Part shown: piece after piece, positions 31,921 to 40,830 of the stretch | How the letters are laid out: every line of letters begins with the position of its first letter | Numbering within the stretch: position 1 is the first letter of the stretch | Assembly (NCBI GenBank): GCA_038257155.1 | Contig: JBBSJP010000024.1 | Span: 1 to 59,534, forward strand | Length of the DNA stretch: 59,534 nt | Direction: 5' to 3' | Origin: JANJTY01 sp038257155 | GTDB lineage: Bacteria; Pseudomonadota; Gammaproteobacteria; Xanthomonadales; Xanthomonadaceae | Program-made: the position numbers and the translations under genes | The notes under the pieces: model-generated | The model's database searches: none | What the model was told of the DNA's origin: nothing | The model's input: the letters and a program-made list of their open reading frames with translations, nothing else

Positions 31921-33224
31921 ACGCAACCAACCTCACCTACCAAACCGGCTTCGCCAACGATTTCGCCACTGAGGCACTGCCTGGCGCGTTGCCCGTGGGG
32001 CGCAATTCGCCGCAGAAGGTTGCCTACGGCCTGTATGCCGAGCAGCTCTCCGGCACCGCCTTCACCGCGCCGCGACATTGCAACCGGCGCAGCTGGCTCT
32101 ACCGCATTCGGCCGGGTTCGATGCACGGGCAGTTCAGTGCCTGGGCGCAGCCGCACTGGCATAGCGACTTCGGCACGGCGCCGGTGACGCCCGAGCAACT
32201 GCGCTGGAGTCCGCTGCCGCTGCCTGAAGCGCCGACCGATTTCATCGAAGGCCTGTTCACCATGGCGGGCAATGGCGGCCCGTCGGCCGGCACCGGCATC
32301 GGCATTCACCTGTACGCCGCGAATCGCGACATGCAGGGGCGCTATTTCTACAACGCCGACGCCGAAATGCTGATCGTGCCGCAGTCCGGCCGACTGCGCA
32401 TCGCGACCGAGATGGGCGTGCTGGAAGTCGAGCCGCAGCAGATCGCCGTGATTCCGCGCGGCGTGCGCTTTGCGGTCGGCCTGCCGGACGGGCAGGCGCG
32501 CGGCTATGTCTGCGAGAACTTCGGCGCGCTGCTGCGCTTGCCGGACCTGGGTCCGATCGGTTCCAACGGCCTGGCCAATCCGCGCGATTTCGAAACGCCG
32601 GTGGCGGCGTACGAGGACATCGAAGGCGAGTTCGAGCTGATCGCGCGCTTCCAGGGCGGACTGTGGCGCGCCGAGATCGGTCACTCGCCGCTCGACGCGG
32701 TGGCCTGGCATGGCAACTACGCGCCGTACCGCTATGACTTGCGCCGCTTCAACACCATCGGTTCGATCAGCTACGACCATCCCGATCCGTCGATCTTCCT
32801 GGTGCTGCATTCGGCCAGCGACACGCCGGGCGTCAGCAATCTCGATTTCGTGATCTTCCCGCCGCGCATCCTGGCGATGCAGGACACCTTCCGTCCGCCC
32901 TGGTTCCACCGCAATGTGGCGAGCGAGTTCATGGGCCTGGTACATGGCGCTTACGACGCCAAGGCCGAAGGCTTCTCGCCGGGCGGCTGCAGCCTGCACA
33001 ACGGCATGACCGGCCACGGCCCGGATGCGGCGACCTTCGAGAAGGCCAGCAACATGGATCTTTCGAAGCCCGATGTGATCACCGATACCATGGCCTTCAT
33101 GTTCGAAAGCCGCGCGGTGATCCGCCCCTGTGCGCAGGCGCTGGCCGCCTCGCACCGGCAGCGCGATTACCTGCAATGCTGGGCGGGACTGAAGAAGCAC
33201 TTCGATCCTGCGTCGCGCAGCTGA
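31917..33224 (+). CDS. hmgA: Homogentisate 1,2-dioxygenase
   Basis: 435 aa. Opens the ring of homogentisate to maleylacetoacetate, using Fe(II), in the cytosol. Signatures: LTYQTGFANDFATEALPGAL near the start, PRHCNRRSWLYRIRPGSMHG, the central cupin DAEMLIVPQSGRLRIATEMG, and the iron-site region TFRPPWFHRNVASEFMGLV with the following HGAYDAKAEGFSPGGCSLHN. The start overlaps the stop of the DUF559 gene by four bases. This is unusual, because the two are functionally unrelated and the native leader of hmgA has apparently been replaced by repeat sequence. It continues into fahA with a 37-bp gap. Confidence 0.96.
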   Translation: MNATNLTYQTGFANDFATEALPGALPVGRNSPQKVAYGLYAEQLSGTAFTAPRHCNRRSWLYRIRPGSMHGQFSAWAQPHWHSDFGTAPVTPEQLRWSPLPLPEAPTDFIEGLFTMAGNGGPSAGTGIGIHLYAANRDMQGRYFYNADAEMLIVPQSGRLRIATEMGVLEVEPQQIAVIPRGVRFAVGLPDGQARGYVCENFGALLRLPDLGPIGSNGLANPRDFETPVAAYEDIEGEFELIARFQGGLWRAEIGHSPLDAVAWHGNYAPYRYDLRRFNTIGSISYDHPDPSIFLVLHSASDTPGVSNLDFVIFPPRILAMQDTFRPPWFHRNVASEFMGLVHGAYDAKAEGFSPGGCSLHNGMTGHGPDAATFEKASNMDLSKPDVITDTMAFMFESRAVIRPCAQALAASHRQRDYLQCWAGLKKHFDPASRS

Positions 33225-33261
33225 CGCCCGCACCCTCTCACCGAATTCAAGGAACGCTCCA

Positions 33262-34248
33262 ATGAAACTCGCCTCGCTCAAGGAAGGTGGTCGTGACGGC
33301 AGCCTGATCGTGGTCTCGAAGGATCTCAGCCGCGCGGTGCGTGCCGCCGCCATCGCGCCGACCCTGCAACGCGCGCTGGAGGACTGGTCGAACACCGCGC
33401 CGCGACTTAATGCTCTGTCAGAGCAGCTCAATGCCGGCACGGCCGAGGGAACATTCGATCTCGACGTCAAGACACTGGCTTCGCCCCTGCCGCGCGCCTA
33501 CGAGTTCGTCGATGGCTCGGCCTACCTGCCGCATGTCGAGCGCGTGCGCCGCGCGCGCGGCGCCGAGGTGCCGGAGAGTTTCTACACCGATCCGCTGATG
33601 TACCAGGCCGTCAGCGCGGGATTCTATGGCCCCTGCGATCCCATCCTGGTGCCGGACGAGGCCCATGGCATCGACCTGGAAGCCGAGATCGTGATCATTA
33701 CCGACGATGTGCCTTTGGGCGTTACGCCGGAGCAGGCCGCTGGGCATATCCAGCTGGTCGGCCTGGTCAACGATGTTTCCCTGCGCAACCTGATTCCCGG
33801 TGAGCTGGCCAAGGGCTTTGGCTTCCTGCAGTCCAAGCCGCGCTCGGCGCTGTCGCCGGTGTTCGTCACGCCCGATGAACTGGGCGAGGCCTGGCAGGAC
33901 AGCAAGCTGCATCGTCCGCTGCTTACCCACATCAATGGCGCATGGTTTGGCGCGCCCGAAGCCGGCGTCGACATGCAGTTCAATTTCGCCCAGCTCCTGG
34001 CACATGCCGCCAAGACGCGGCCGCTGTCGGCCGGCACCATCGTCGGTTCCGGCACCGTCGCCAACGAGGACACCAGCAAAGGTGCGTCCTGCTTTGCCGA
34101 GCGCCGCACAGTGGAGACGCTTGAGCACGGCAAGCCGCTAACGCCCTTCATGAAGTTCGGCGATGTGGTGCGCATTGAAATGCTCGATGCCGAGGGCCGT
34201 TCCATCTTCGGCGCGATCGAGCAGACTGTGACGCGAAACACGGTCTAA
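33262..34248 (+). CDS. fahA: Fumarylacetoacetate hydrolase
   Basis: 328 aa. Cleaves fumarylacetoacetate to fumarate and acetoacetate, the last step of tyrosine breakdown. The N-terminal part (MKLASLKEGGRDGSLIVVSK) and the FAH catalytic domain are both present. Metal-binding residues lie in DLEAEIVIITDDVP (E-x-E), and VGLVNDVSLRNLIPGELAKG is the D-containing segment; AGTIVGSGTVANEDTSKGAS follows near the end. The shorter two-domain form is typical of proteobacteria. AAGGAA lies before the ATG. It is cotranscribed with hmgA and probably with maiA, 126 bp downstream. Confidence 0.94.
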   Translation: MKLASLKEGGRDGSLIVVSKDLSRAVRAAAIAPTLQRALEDWSNTAPRLNALSEQLNAGTAEGTFDLDVKTLASPLPRAYEFVDGSAYLPHVERVRRARGAEVPESFYTDPLMYQAVSAGFYGPCDPILVPDEAHGIDLEAEIVIITDDVPLGVTPEQAAGHIQLVGLVNDVSLRNLIPGELAKGFGFLQSKPRSALSPVFVTPDELGEAWQDSKLHRPLLTHINGAWFGAPEAGVDMQFNFAQLLAHAAKTRPLSAGTIVGSGTVANEDTSKGASCFAERRTVETLEHGKPLTPFMKFGDVVRIEMLDAEGRSIFGAIEQTVTRNTV

Positions 34249-34374
34249 TTGCGCCGCGCTTCACAGTCCGCGCCAGTCGCGCTACTGTCGGCAGGCTACG
34301 GCCCGACATGGGTCGTAAGGCCCGGCGGGCCGCAGGTCCTCCGGTCTCCTGGCGGATAGGGGAGTACGAGCGTA

Positions 34375-35037
34375 GTGACGGGTGCACTGAAGCTATACAG
34401 CTACTGGCGCTCCAGCGCCGCCTATCGGGTGCGGATTGCGCTCAACCTCAAGGGTCTGCCCTACGAGATCGTGCCAGTTCATCTGGTCAACGAGGGGGGC
34501 GAGCAGTTCTCCGCCGAATACACCGAACTGAACCCACAGAGCCTGGTGCCAACCCTGGTCGATGGGCACCGCATTCTGCGCCAGTCGATGTCGATCATCG
34601 AGTATCTGGAGGAAACCTGGCCGGACCCCTCGCTGATGCCTGACACCGCGCGCGATCGGGTCAGGGTGCGCACCCTGTCGCAGATAATCGCGTGCGAGAT
34701 CCATCCGCTCAACAACCTGCGCGTGCTCAAGTTCCTTGAGGACACCTGGAATGTGCCGCAGGCCGAGCGCGAGACCTGGGTCCGGCACTGGATGCAGGAA
34801 GGCTTCACCGCGCTCGAGGCGACCCTGGTCGACAGCCCTGCCACCGGCACGTATTGCGAAGGCGATTTCCCCACCATGGCCGATTGCCTGCTGGTGCCGC
34901 AGGTCTACAACGCGCTGCGCTTTGGCCTGGATCTGGCGCCCTATCCCACCGTCGCAAGAATCAATGAGGAGTGCCTGGCGATGGAGGCCTTCGACAAGGC
35001 GCGACCCGAGAATCAACCGGACGCGCCGGAGGCTTGA
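34375..35037 (+). CDS. maiA: Maleylacetoacetate isomerase (zeta-class glutathione transferase)
   Basis: 220 aa. Isomerises maleylacetoacetate to fumarylacetoacetate with glutathione, linking hmgA to fahA. The zeta-class active-site motif is seen as YSYWRSSAAYRVRIALNLKG (the S-S-(C/A)-x-x-R-V-R-I-A-L box; here SSAAYR, Ala in place of the usual Cys). The SIIEYLEE glutathione-binding turn appears as LRQSMSIIEYLEETWP, and the C-terminal helical domain has EIHPLNNLRVLKFLE. The start codon is GTG with GGGGAG 10 bases upstream. Gene order hmgA-fahA-maiA completes the pathway. Confidence 0.93.
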   Translation: MTGALKLYSYWRSSAAYRVRIALNLKGLPYEIVPVHLVNEGGEQFSAEYTELNPQSLVPTLVDGHRILRQSMSIIEYLEETWPDPSLMPDTARDRVRVRTLSQIIACEIHPLNNLRVLKFLEDTWNVPQAERETWVRHWMQEGFTALEATLVDSPATGTYCEGDFPTMADCLLVPQVYNALRFGLDLAPYPTVARINEECLAMEAFDKARPENQPDAPEA

Positions 35038-35054
35038 AGTAGGGCTCAGGTCCT

Positions 35055-35100
35055 AAGGCTCGGGAAGCATTTCTCAGGCTGAGCCTTCCCGAAATGAGCC
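35055..35100. repeat. Interleaved palindromes between convergent genes
   Basis: GGCTCGGGAAGCATTTC and CCTTCCCGAAATGAGCC form overlapping inverted repeats (TCGGGAAG with CTTCCCGA; CATTTC with GAAATG) around CTCAGGCTGAG. Located 20 bases after the maiA stop and 110 bases before the end of the TauE/SafE gene, so it may terminate transcription. The rest of 35101-35210 shows no gene. Confidence 0.5.
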
Positions 35101-35210
35101 TCTTGGATCTCGACGAACGGACGAGTACTTAAGGCTGGTGCTTCGGGACCCAAGGGAAGCCAAACTGAGGCAAGAACGTCGGACGCCGCCGCTCTTCTGA
35201 GCCCTAAGCC

Positions 35211-35939
35211 CTATGCACCCGCCGTACGGCACCCAAGTGCTTCCAGCGCCGACTGAAGAGCAGGAATCTTCGCCAACCACGGCGCCAGCAGGGTCAGCAG
35301 TCCCGCTACTGCGACCAGTCCCGCAGCTGCAAGCCGCGCGCCAGGTCGCGCAAGCCACTGTGCGGCGCGCGCGCCGCTCCAGGTCAGCGGCACCATGATT
35401 GCTGCTGTGCCGATGCCAAACGCGGCCATCAGCAGGGCGCCATGCCAGGCGCTGGCGGTAAGCCAGGCGGCGGTGAGCAGGGTGTAGCTCAAGCCGCAGG
35501 GCAACCAGCCCCAGAGCAATCCGAGGGCGAGTTGACGCGGAAGGGTTGTGGCCGGAAGCAACCGACGTTGCAACGGCGCCAGGCGTTGCCAAAGTGCCGC
35601 ACCCGGACGTGAAAGGAACCCAAGCCGATTGCGGGTATCGAGCAGGCGCAGCGCCACCAGGATCAGCACCAGTCCCACGGCCATCCGCATGCCCAGCATC
35701 AGCGCATCGATACGCAACAGCTGCAGCAAGCCCGCGCCCAGTCCACCGACCAGAGCACCGGCGATCACATAGCCGAGAATGCGCCCCGCGTTGGATACCA
35801 AGGCGCTGCGCAGCGGCGGTGCACCGCGCGTGGCCAGCGATACGCCGGCCGCCACGCCGCCACACATCGCCGCGCAGTGAATTCCGCCGACCAGCCCGCT
35901 GAGCAGGGCGGCCAGCACCACCGGCAGGTCAATCGGCAT
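35211..35939 (-). CDS. TauE/SafE-like membrane protein of the cbb3 locus
   Basis: 242 aa with about six hydrophobic helices. Helix 1 region LSGLVGGIHCAAMCGGVAAG has the H-C-x-x-M-C-G-G motif of the DsbD-like/TauE-SafE-type family often found at the end of ccoGHIS clusters, where involvement in copper handling or oxidase assembly has been proposed. A second conserved patch is LGLLWGWLPCGLSYTLLTAA, with a second Cys. The paired Cys in helices suggest metal or thiol chemistry. The start at ATG 35939 overlaps ccoS by 11 bases. The longer frame from 36083 lies on top of ccoS and was not used. Confidence 0.85.
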   Translation of the reverse strand: MPIDLPVVLAALLSGLVGGIHCAAMCGGVAAGVSLATRGAPPLRSALVSNAGRILGYVIAGALVGGLGAGLLQLLRIDALMLGMRMAVGLVLILVALRLLDTRNRLGFLSRPGAALWQRLAPLQRRLLPATTLPRQLALGLLWGWLPCGLSYTLLTAAWLTASAWHGALLMAAFGIGTAAIMVPLTWSGARAAQWLARPGARLAAAGLVAVAGLLTLLAPWLAKIPALQSALEALGCRTAGA

Positions 35940-36126
35940 GCGTGTTGGTCGTTGACGAAACCGGTTCCGGCGTCCCGCGTTCGGGTGGATGCTCTTCGGC
36001 GAGGATATCGATCGCTGGCGTTTCCAGATCGTCAAACTGGCCGCGCCGCACTGCCCAGGCGAAGGCCCAGATGGCCAGGCCAAACAGCACCAGGGTGATG
36101 GGGACGAGGATCAGCAGGCTGTTCAT
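35929..36126 (-). CDS. ccoS: cbb3 oxidase maturation protein CcoS
   Basis: A 65-aa protein with one N-terminal helix (MNSLLILVPITLVLFGLAIW) followed by AFAWAVRRGQFDDLETPA, the diagnostic CcoS motif (W-x-x-x-x-G-Q-F-D-D-L). CcoS is required to insert cofactors into CcoN. The tail is polar and acidic (EEHPPERGTPEPVSS). It starts 11 bases downstream of the ccoI stop, with GGATGATCC-type sequence upstream and no strong ribosome binding site. Confidence 0.93.
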   Translation of the reverse strand: MNSLLILVPITLVLFGLAIWAFAWAVRRGQFDDLETPAIDILAEEHPPERGTPEPVSSTTNTHAD

Positions 36127-36136
36127 TGGGCGAGGA

Positions 36137-38560
36137 TCATCCCACGACGCTGGCGGCTTGCATCGGCGCGGTTCGATGCGTGACGCAAGCAACGCCGACG
36201 CGCGCCAGGCGCAGCGCATTCAAAGTGACCAGCAAGGACGATAGCGCCATGCCGACCGCGGCCATCCAGGGCGTGACCAAGCCGGTCGCGGCGATCGGCA
36301 AGGCAACGAGGTTGTAGGCCACCGCCCAGGCCAGGTTCTGACGGATCACGCGGCGCGTGCGGCGAGCGATGCCGATGGCTTGCGGTACCCGGGCCAAGCT
36401 TGTGCCGAGCAACACCAGATCGGCGCTCCGATGCGCCAGTGCGGCGCCGCCGCCCATCGCGATCGAGACGTCGGCGCCAGCCAGCACAGGCGCATCGTTG
36501 ATGCCATCGCCCAGCATCGCCACCACACGACCTTCGGCTTGCAGGGTGCGCAGCCGCGCCAATTTGTCCTCGGGGCTCTGTCTCGCACGCGCGCTTTCAA
36601 TGCCGAGTGCTTGCGCAGTCGCCGCGACAGCCGTCTCGCCATCGCCTGACAGCAGCTCTACGCCAACACCCAGACCTGCCAGAGCAGCGATGGTGGCTGC
36701 AGCATCCGGACGGGGTAGATCGAGCAGTTCGAAACGCGCCAGCGGCTGCTGGCCGTCACCGAGCCACAGGCCACCATCGTCCTTGCTTCCGGCGGCGAAT
36801 TCGGCGCGTCCAAGCCGCAGCATCCGGCCGGCGACCACGCCTTCGACACCGTGTCCTACCTCGGTACGCAAGCTGCTGGCACGCAGCAAGCCGGGGTCGG
36901 AAAATGCCTCGGCCAGCGGATGGCCACTGCCACTTTCCAACGCGGCGGCCAGGGCGACAACCTGCGAAGTACTACAACCTGTTTCGAACACGTCGGTGCG
37001 AACCACCCGCGGCGATCCTTCGGTCAGGGTGCCGGTCTTGTCGAGCAGCAGCAGGTCGGCGCGAGCCAGATTCTCCAGTGCGTCCGGCCCGAGACTCAGC
37101 ACGCCGATCCGCGCCAGTGTGCCGTGCGCCGCGCCCAGCGCTGCGGGCACCGCCAGCGACAGGGCGCAGGGGCAGCTCACCACAAGCACCGCCAGCATCA
37201 CCTCGAAGGCGCGTTCTGGCGCGACCTGCCACCACACAGCGAGAACCAGCAGTGCGCTGATCAGCAGTCCGGATACGAAGCGCGACGCCAAGCCGTCGGC
37301 CAGCTGCGCGAGGCGCGGGCGCTGGCTTTGCGCCTGTTCGACAAGGCGCACCAGATGCGACAGACGGGTGTCCTGCCCGGTGCGCGACACGCGCAGCCGC
37401 ACCGGTCCGGCGCGACACTGGCTGCCGGCCAGCGCCGTCTCTCCGATCTGACGCGGCACCGGGCGTGATTCACCCGACAGCAGTGCCTCGTCGAACTCGC
37501 CGGCGTCCAGCAGTTCGCCATCGGCTGGTACCGCCTCGCCCAGGGCCACGCGAACTACGTCGTCCAGTGCCAGTTCCGCCACCGGCAGTTGATGCGCGCG
37601 GCCCTCGGCATCCAGTTTCCAGGCCAGCGCCGGGCGTGCCCGTGCCAGTGCATCGACGCCGGCATTGGCGCGCTGCCGGGCAAGCGTTTCAATCGCCCGC
37701 GCCGCCAGCAACAGGAACACGAACATCACCGCGGCATCGATCCAGACGTGTGGTCCGCCGCGCAGGGTTTCCACCAGGCTGCCACCATAGGCCAGCAGCA
37801 CGGAGCTGGCGATCAATGTGTCCATGCCCAGATGCCGCTCACGCAGTTCGCGCAGCATGCCGCTGATGAAGGGCCAGCCGGAGTAGAACACCACCGGCGT
37901 GGCCAGCAGGAAGGCGATCCAGCGGAAGAAGTCCCGCGTGGCGTCGGGCATTTCGTTGTTGAAGTCGAGGTACAGCGCCTCCGCAAACATCATCGACTGC
38001 AAGGTGCCCAGGGCCGCCACGCCAAGCCGCAGGATAAGCCCGCGGCGCAGCTTCAGCCGCTCACGCTCCAGCGCTTCGCCAGGTGCTAGGTGCGGCCGGT
38101 ATCCGAGCGAAGCGAGACGCTTCAGCGCATCCGACAACACCAGACGACGCGGATCCCAGCGCAGTCGAACGCGACCGGTGACGGCATTCGAACCGACCTC
38201 CTCGACGCCCTCGATACGCTGCATGGCGCGGTCGATAAGCCAGGCGCAGGCCGCGCAGCGCATGCCCTCGATGACCAGGGTGATCTCGCGGCTCTCGCCT
38301 AGCACGCGACTGTGCTCACGCTGCACGTCCTCGCGATCCCAGGCCGCGTAGTCGAGCGTTTCCTCGCCGACCCGCTCGCCTTCTTCGGCGCGCAGGCGGT
38401 AGTAGTCGGACAGGCCGGCGCTGCGGATCCACTCGGCAGCCGCAGCGCAGCCACGGCAGCAGAATGCGTGCTCGATGCCTTCGAAACGCGAAAGCGGTGG
38501 GTCGACGGGTAGCGCCTGGCCGCAGTGGAAACAGCCGGCGACTGCGCCGGATTCAGTCAT
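36137..38560 (-). CDS. ccoI: Copper-type P1B ATPase CcoI
   Basis: 807-aa inner-membrane ATPase supplying copper for cbb3 assembly. The N-terminal zinc-ribbon-like part (CFHCGQALP, FCCRGCAAAAEWI) is typical of FixI/CcoI. A heavy-metal-associated domain follows with GMRCAACAWL (CxxC). The membrane metal site is SCPCALSLAVPAALG; the phosphorylation loop is DKTGTLTEG and the hinge GDGINDAPVLAGADVSIAMG. A TGES-like actuator motif appears as LLSGESRPV. It overlaps ccoH by 8 bases. The gene order matches ccoGHIS clusters. Confidence 0.95.
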   Translation of the reverse strand: MTESGAVAGCFHCGQALPVDPPLSRFEGIEHAFCCRGCAAAAEWIRSAGLSDYYRLRAEEGERVGEETLDYAAWDREDVQREHSRVLGESREITLVIEGMRCAACAWLIDRAMQRIEGVEEVGSNAVTGRVRLRWDPRRLVLSDALKRLASLGYRPHLAPGEALERERLKLRRGLILRLGVAALGTLQSMMFAEALYLDFNNEMPDATRDFFRWIAFLLATPVVFYSGWPFISGMLRELRERHLGMDTLIASSVLLAYGGSLVETLRGGPHVWIDAAVMFVFLLLAARAIETLARQRANAGVDALARARPALAWKLDAEGRAHQLPVAELALDDVVRVALGEAVPADGELLDAGEFDEALLSGESRPVPRQIGETALAGSQCRAGPVRLRVSRTGQDTRLSHLVRLVEQAQSQRPRLAQLADGLASRFVSGLLISALLVLAVWWQVAPERAFEVMLAVLVVSCPCALSLAVPAALGAAHGTLARIGVLSLGPDALENLARADLLLLDKTGTLTEGSPRVVRTDVFETGCSTSQVVALAAALESGSGHPLAEAFSDPGLLRASSLRTEVGHGVEGVVAGRMLRLGRAEFAAGSKDDGGLWLGDGQQPLARFELLDLPRPDAAATIAALAGLGVGVELLSGDGETAVAATAQALGIESARARQSPEDKLARLRTLQAEGRVVAMLGDGINDAPVLAGADVSIAMGGGAALAHRSADLVLLGTSLARVPQAIGIARRTRRVIRQNLAWAVAYNLVALPIAATGLVTPWMAAVGMALSSLLVTLNALRLARVGVACVTHRTAPMQAASVVG

Positions 38561-39068
38561 TGTCCACGGCGGGTGCCAGATCAGCGCTCAATGCACCATG
38601 CGGCAGTCGCCCCTGCAGCCGCCATTGGCCATCGTCTGGTTCCAGTATCAGGTTCCAGGCATGGTCGCGCGGTATGTGCAGGCGGCCGACAAAGCGCGAC
38701 TCGTCGGCCCGAATCAAATTCAGGCTGAGATCGCCCGCAGCGTCGAGTGGGTGAGTCAGCACCAGGGTCAGGCTGTCGCGGTCAAACTCACCCGCTTCGG
38801 CGCGCAGCTCCACCGCTTCGGTGTCGGCCGACAGTACCAGACGCGCCTGCAGACCGAGTCGCGCGGCACTCCGCTCTGGGCCGAGATCGGCGGTCTGTGC
38901 CTTGCCGACCCGGCTGCCTGGATCGCGCACGGCGTCGTCGCCGCCACTGCGAATGGCTATGGCCAGGGTTACGAAACCGGCCACCACGACCGATGCAGGC
39001 AAAGCAAGGACCAGCCACATCATGGGTTCGCGAAACCAGGCACGCGCTGACGTGTTGGCAGATCTCAT
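38553..39068 (-). CDS. ccoH: FixH/CcoH cbb3 assembly protein
   Basis: 171-aa protein with one membrane helix (WLVLALPASVVVAGFVTLAI, ~18-37) and a periplasmic FixH-type beta domain (LGLQARLVLSAD; LTLVLTHPLDAAGDLSLNLI; SRFVGRLHIPRDHAWNLILE followed by PDDGQWRLQGRLP). It opens with RAWFREPMMW, corresponding to the P-W/M-x-W opening of the family. CcoH stabilises the oxidase and works with CcoI. It overlaps ccoG by four bases and ccoI by eight, so all are translationally linked. Confidence 0.9.
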   Translation of the reverse strand: MRSANTSARAWFREPMMWLVLALPASVVVAGFVTLAIAIRSGGDDAVRDPGSRVGKAQTADLGPERSAARLGLQARLVLSADTEAVELRAEAGEFDRDSLTLVLTHPLDAAGDLSLNLIRADESRFVGRLHIPRDHAWNLILEPDDGQWRLQGRLPHGALSADLAPAVDND

Positions 39069-40642
39069 TGAACGGGCCCGAAGAAGGCGGCTTCATGCTC
39101 GATGCGCAGCGGCTTGTCGCCCTCGCTTTCGAGCACGAAGCGCAGCTCCTGACGGCCACGAACGCTGCCGGCCGGGGCAGTGAGAGTCAGGGGCAGGTTG
39201 ATGGTTTGATCCGCAGCGGCCTCGATGCGCAGCGGCGCGCCGGGCAGGACCACCTCGCCGGCATCTTCCAGTCGCAAGTGCAGCACCTGCATCTGGCCCT
39301 GTTTGTTCGACACCTTCAAGGTGAACGCGTTCTCGATGCCGCCGTCGGCCGCGGTGCGATACAGCGCATTGCGATCGCGCAGCACGTCGAGGATCAAGGG
39401 ACTGCGCTGGCTGACGCCGACCAGCCAGCCGGCGAAGATCAAGCCGAGCAGGGCGCCGTAGATCAGGATGCGCGGACGCAGCACGCGCGAGGGTTTTCCA
39501 TCGACCGCGTTCTGCGTGGTGTAGCGGATCAGGCCGTGCGGGTAGCCGACCTTGTCCATCACCGTATCGCAGGCGTCGATGCAGGCGCCGCAGGCAATGC
39601 ACTCGTACTGCAGGCCGTTGCGGATATCGATGCCCGTCGGGCAGACCTGTACGCAAATGGTGCAGTCGATGCAGTCACCGAGATCCTCCAGTGACGTCAC
39701 GACCGGTGCATCCGACGCACGTGGTGCATCTCCGCGGGGTGCATCCACCACCAAGCCAGTGGTGACCGCTGCCGACACCTGCGCGCCGGCTGCCGACTGA
39801 CGCGTTGCTGCCGCCACCACCGCGGCGTTTGCGCTGCGCAGATCCAGCAGGCCGCGGGCGCGCTCCAGCACGCTGGCCAGGCCCTTCTTGCGCGGGCCGC
39901 GCGATTCGCCGCGCCGCGGGTCGTAGCTGATGATCAGGGTGTTGCGGTCGAACATCGCGCCCTGAAAGCGCGCGTAGGGGCACATGTACTTGCAGACCTG
40001 CTCGCGCAGGAAGCCGGCATTGCCCCAGGTGGCAAGCGAATAAAACAGCACCCAGAACAATTCCCAGCCGCCCCACTCGAACGGCACCAGACGCGCACCG
40101 AGATCGCGGATCGGGGTGAAGAAACCGACGAAGGTGAAACCGGTCCACAGCGCGAACACGATCCACAGGCTGTGCTTGGCCAGCTTGCGGCGGATCTTCT
40201 CGGCGTTCCAGGGACTGGCATCGAGCTTCATGCGCTTGCCGCGATCGCCCTCGGCCCAGCGCTCCATCCAGATGAAGACCTCGGTCCAGACCGTCTGCGG
40301 ACAGGCATAACCACACCACAGGCGCCCGGCCAGCGCGGTGAAGAAAAACAGCGACAGTCCCGCGAGGATCAGCAGCAGGGCGAGGAAGATGAAATCCTGC
40401 GGCCAGAAGTTCAGTCCGAACACAAAGAAGCGTCGGGCAGGCAGATCAAACAGCACCGCCTGACGGCCGTCCCAGTTCAGCCAGGGAAACAGGTAATACA
40501 TGCCCAGCAGCCAGAACACCGCCGCGGTGCGCAAACGATCAAAACGGCCCGACACCTCACGCGGATAGATCTTGCGCTCGGAGACGTAGAGGGCACCATC
40601 GTCCCGCGTGTTACTGACGGTGATGGGGATGGTTTTGCTCAT
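39065..40642 (-). CDS. ccoG: CcoG/RdxA ferredoxin-type protein, with an extra internal segment
   Basis: 525 aa. Membrane protein with several helices and iron-sulfur sites, implicated in Cu(II) reduction for cbb3 assembly. Motifs: LWCGYACPQTVWTEVFIWME followed by RWAEG, CKYMCPYARFQGAMFD, and the two-cluster ferredoxin box CIDCTICVQVCPTGIDIRNG followed by LQYECIACGACIDACD. A C-terminal Ig-like (FixG) domain follows. Between GPRKKGLASV and LEDLGDCIDC about 60 residues (ERARGLLDLRSANAAVVAAA...DAPVVTS, ~255-315) are present where most CcoG proteins have a short linker. Upstream lies the ~1.16 kb repeat region, so it probably has its own promoter. Confidence 0.93.
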   Translation of the reverse strand: MSKTIPITVSNTRDDGALYVSERKIYPREVSGRFDRLRTAAVFWLLGMYYLFPWLNWDGRQAVLFDLPARRFFVFGLNFWPQDFIFLALLLILAGLSLFFFTALAGRLWCGYACPQTVWTEVFIWMERWAEGDRGKRMKLDASPWNAEKIRRKLAKHSLWIVFALWTGFTFVGFFTPIRDLGARLVPFEWGGWELFWVLFYSLATWGNAGFLREQVCKYMCPYARFQGAMFDRNTLIISYDPRRGESRGPRKKGLASVLERARGLLDLRSANAAVVAAATRQSAAGAQVSAAVTTGLVVDAPRGDAPRASDAPVVTSLEDLGDCIDCTICVQVCPTGIDIRNGLQYECIACGACIDACDTVMDKVGYPHGLIRYTTQNAVDGKPSRVLRPRILIYGALLGLIFAGWLVGVSQRSPLILDVLRDRNALYRTAADGGIENAFTLKVSNKQGQMQVLHLRLEDAGEVVLPGAPLRIEAAADQTINLPLTLTAPAGSVRGRQELRFVLESEGDKPLRIEHEAAFFGPVQ

Positions 40643-40830
40643 GGGGTGGGGCCGGGAGGGATGCCGGGGGGCATCCTTTTGATGCGAAGAGGGTTGGCTT
40701 GCTGATGTCTGGCGCTGCTGTTGTAGGGCGGATCTTGATCCGCCAATGCGAGGTGGTTGGTTTTTTGCGCTCCAACACGCTGAGCGACAGGAACAGAAAC
40801 AGCAAATGCCACATCAAAATCGAGATCAAA

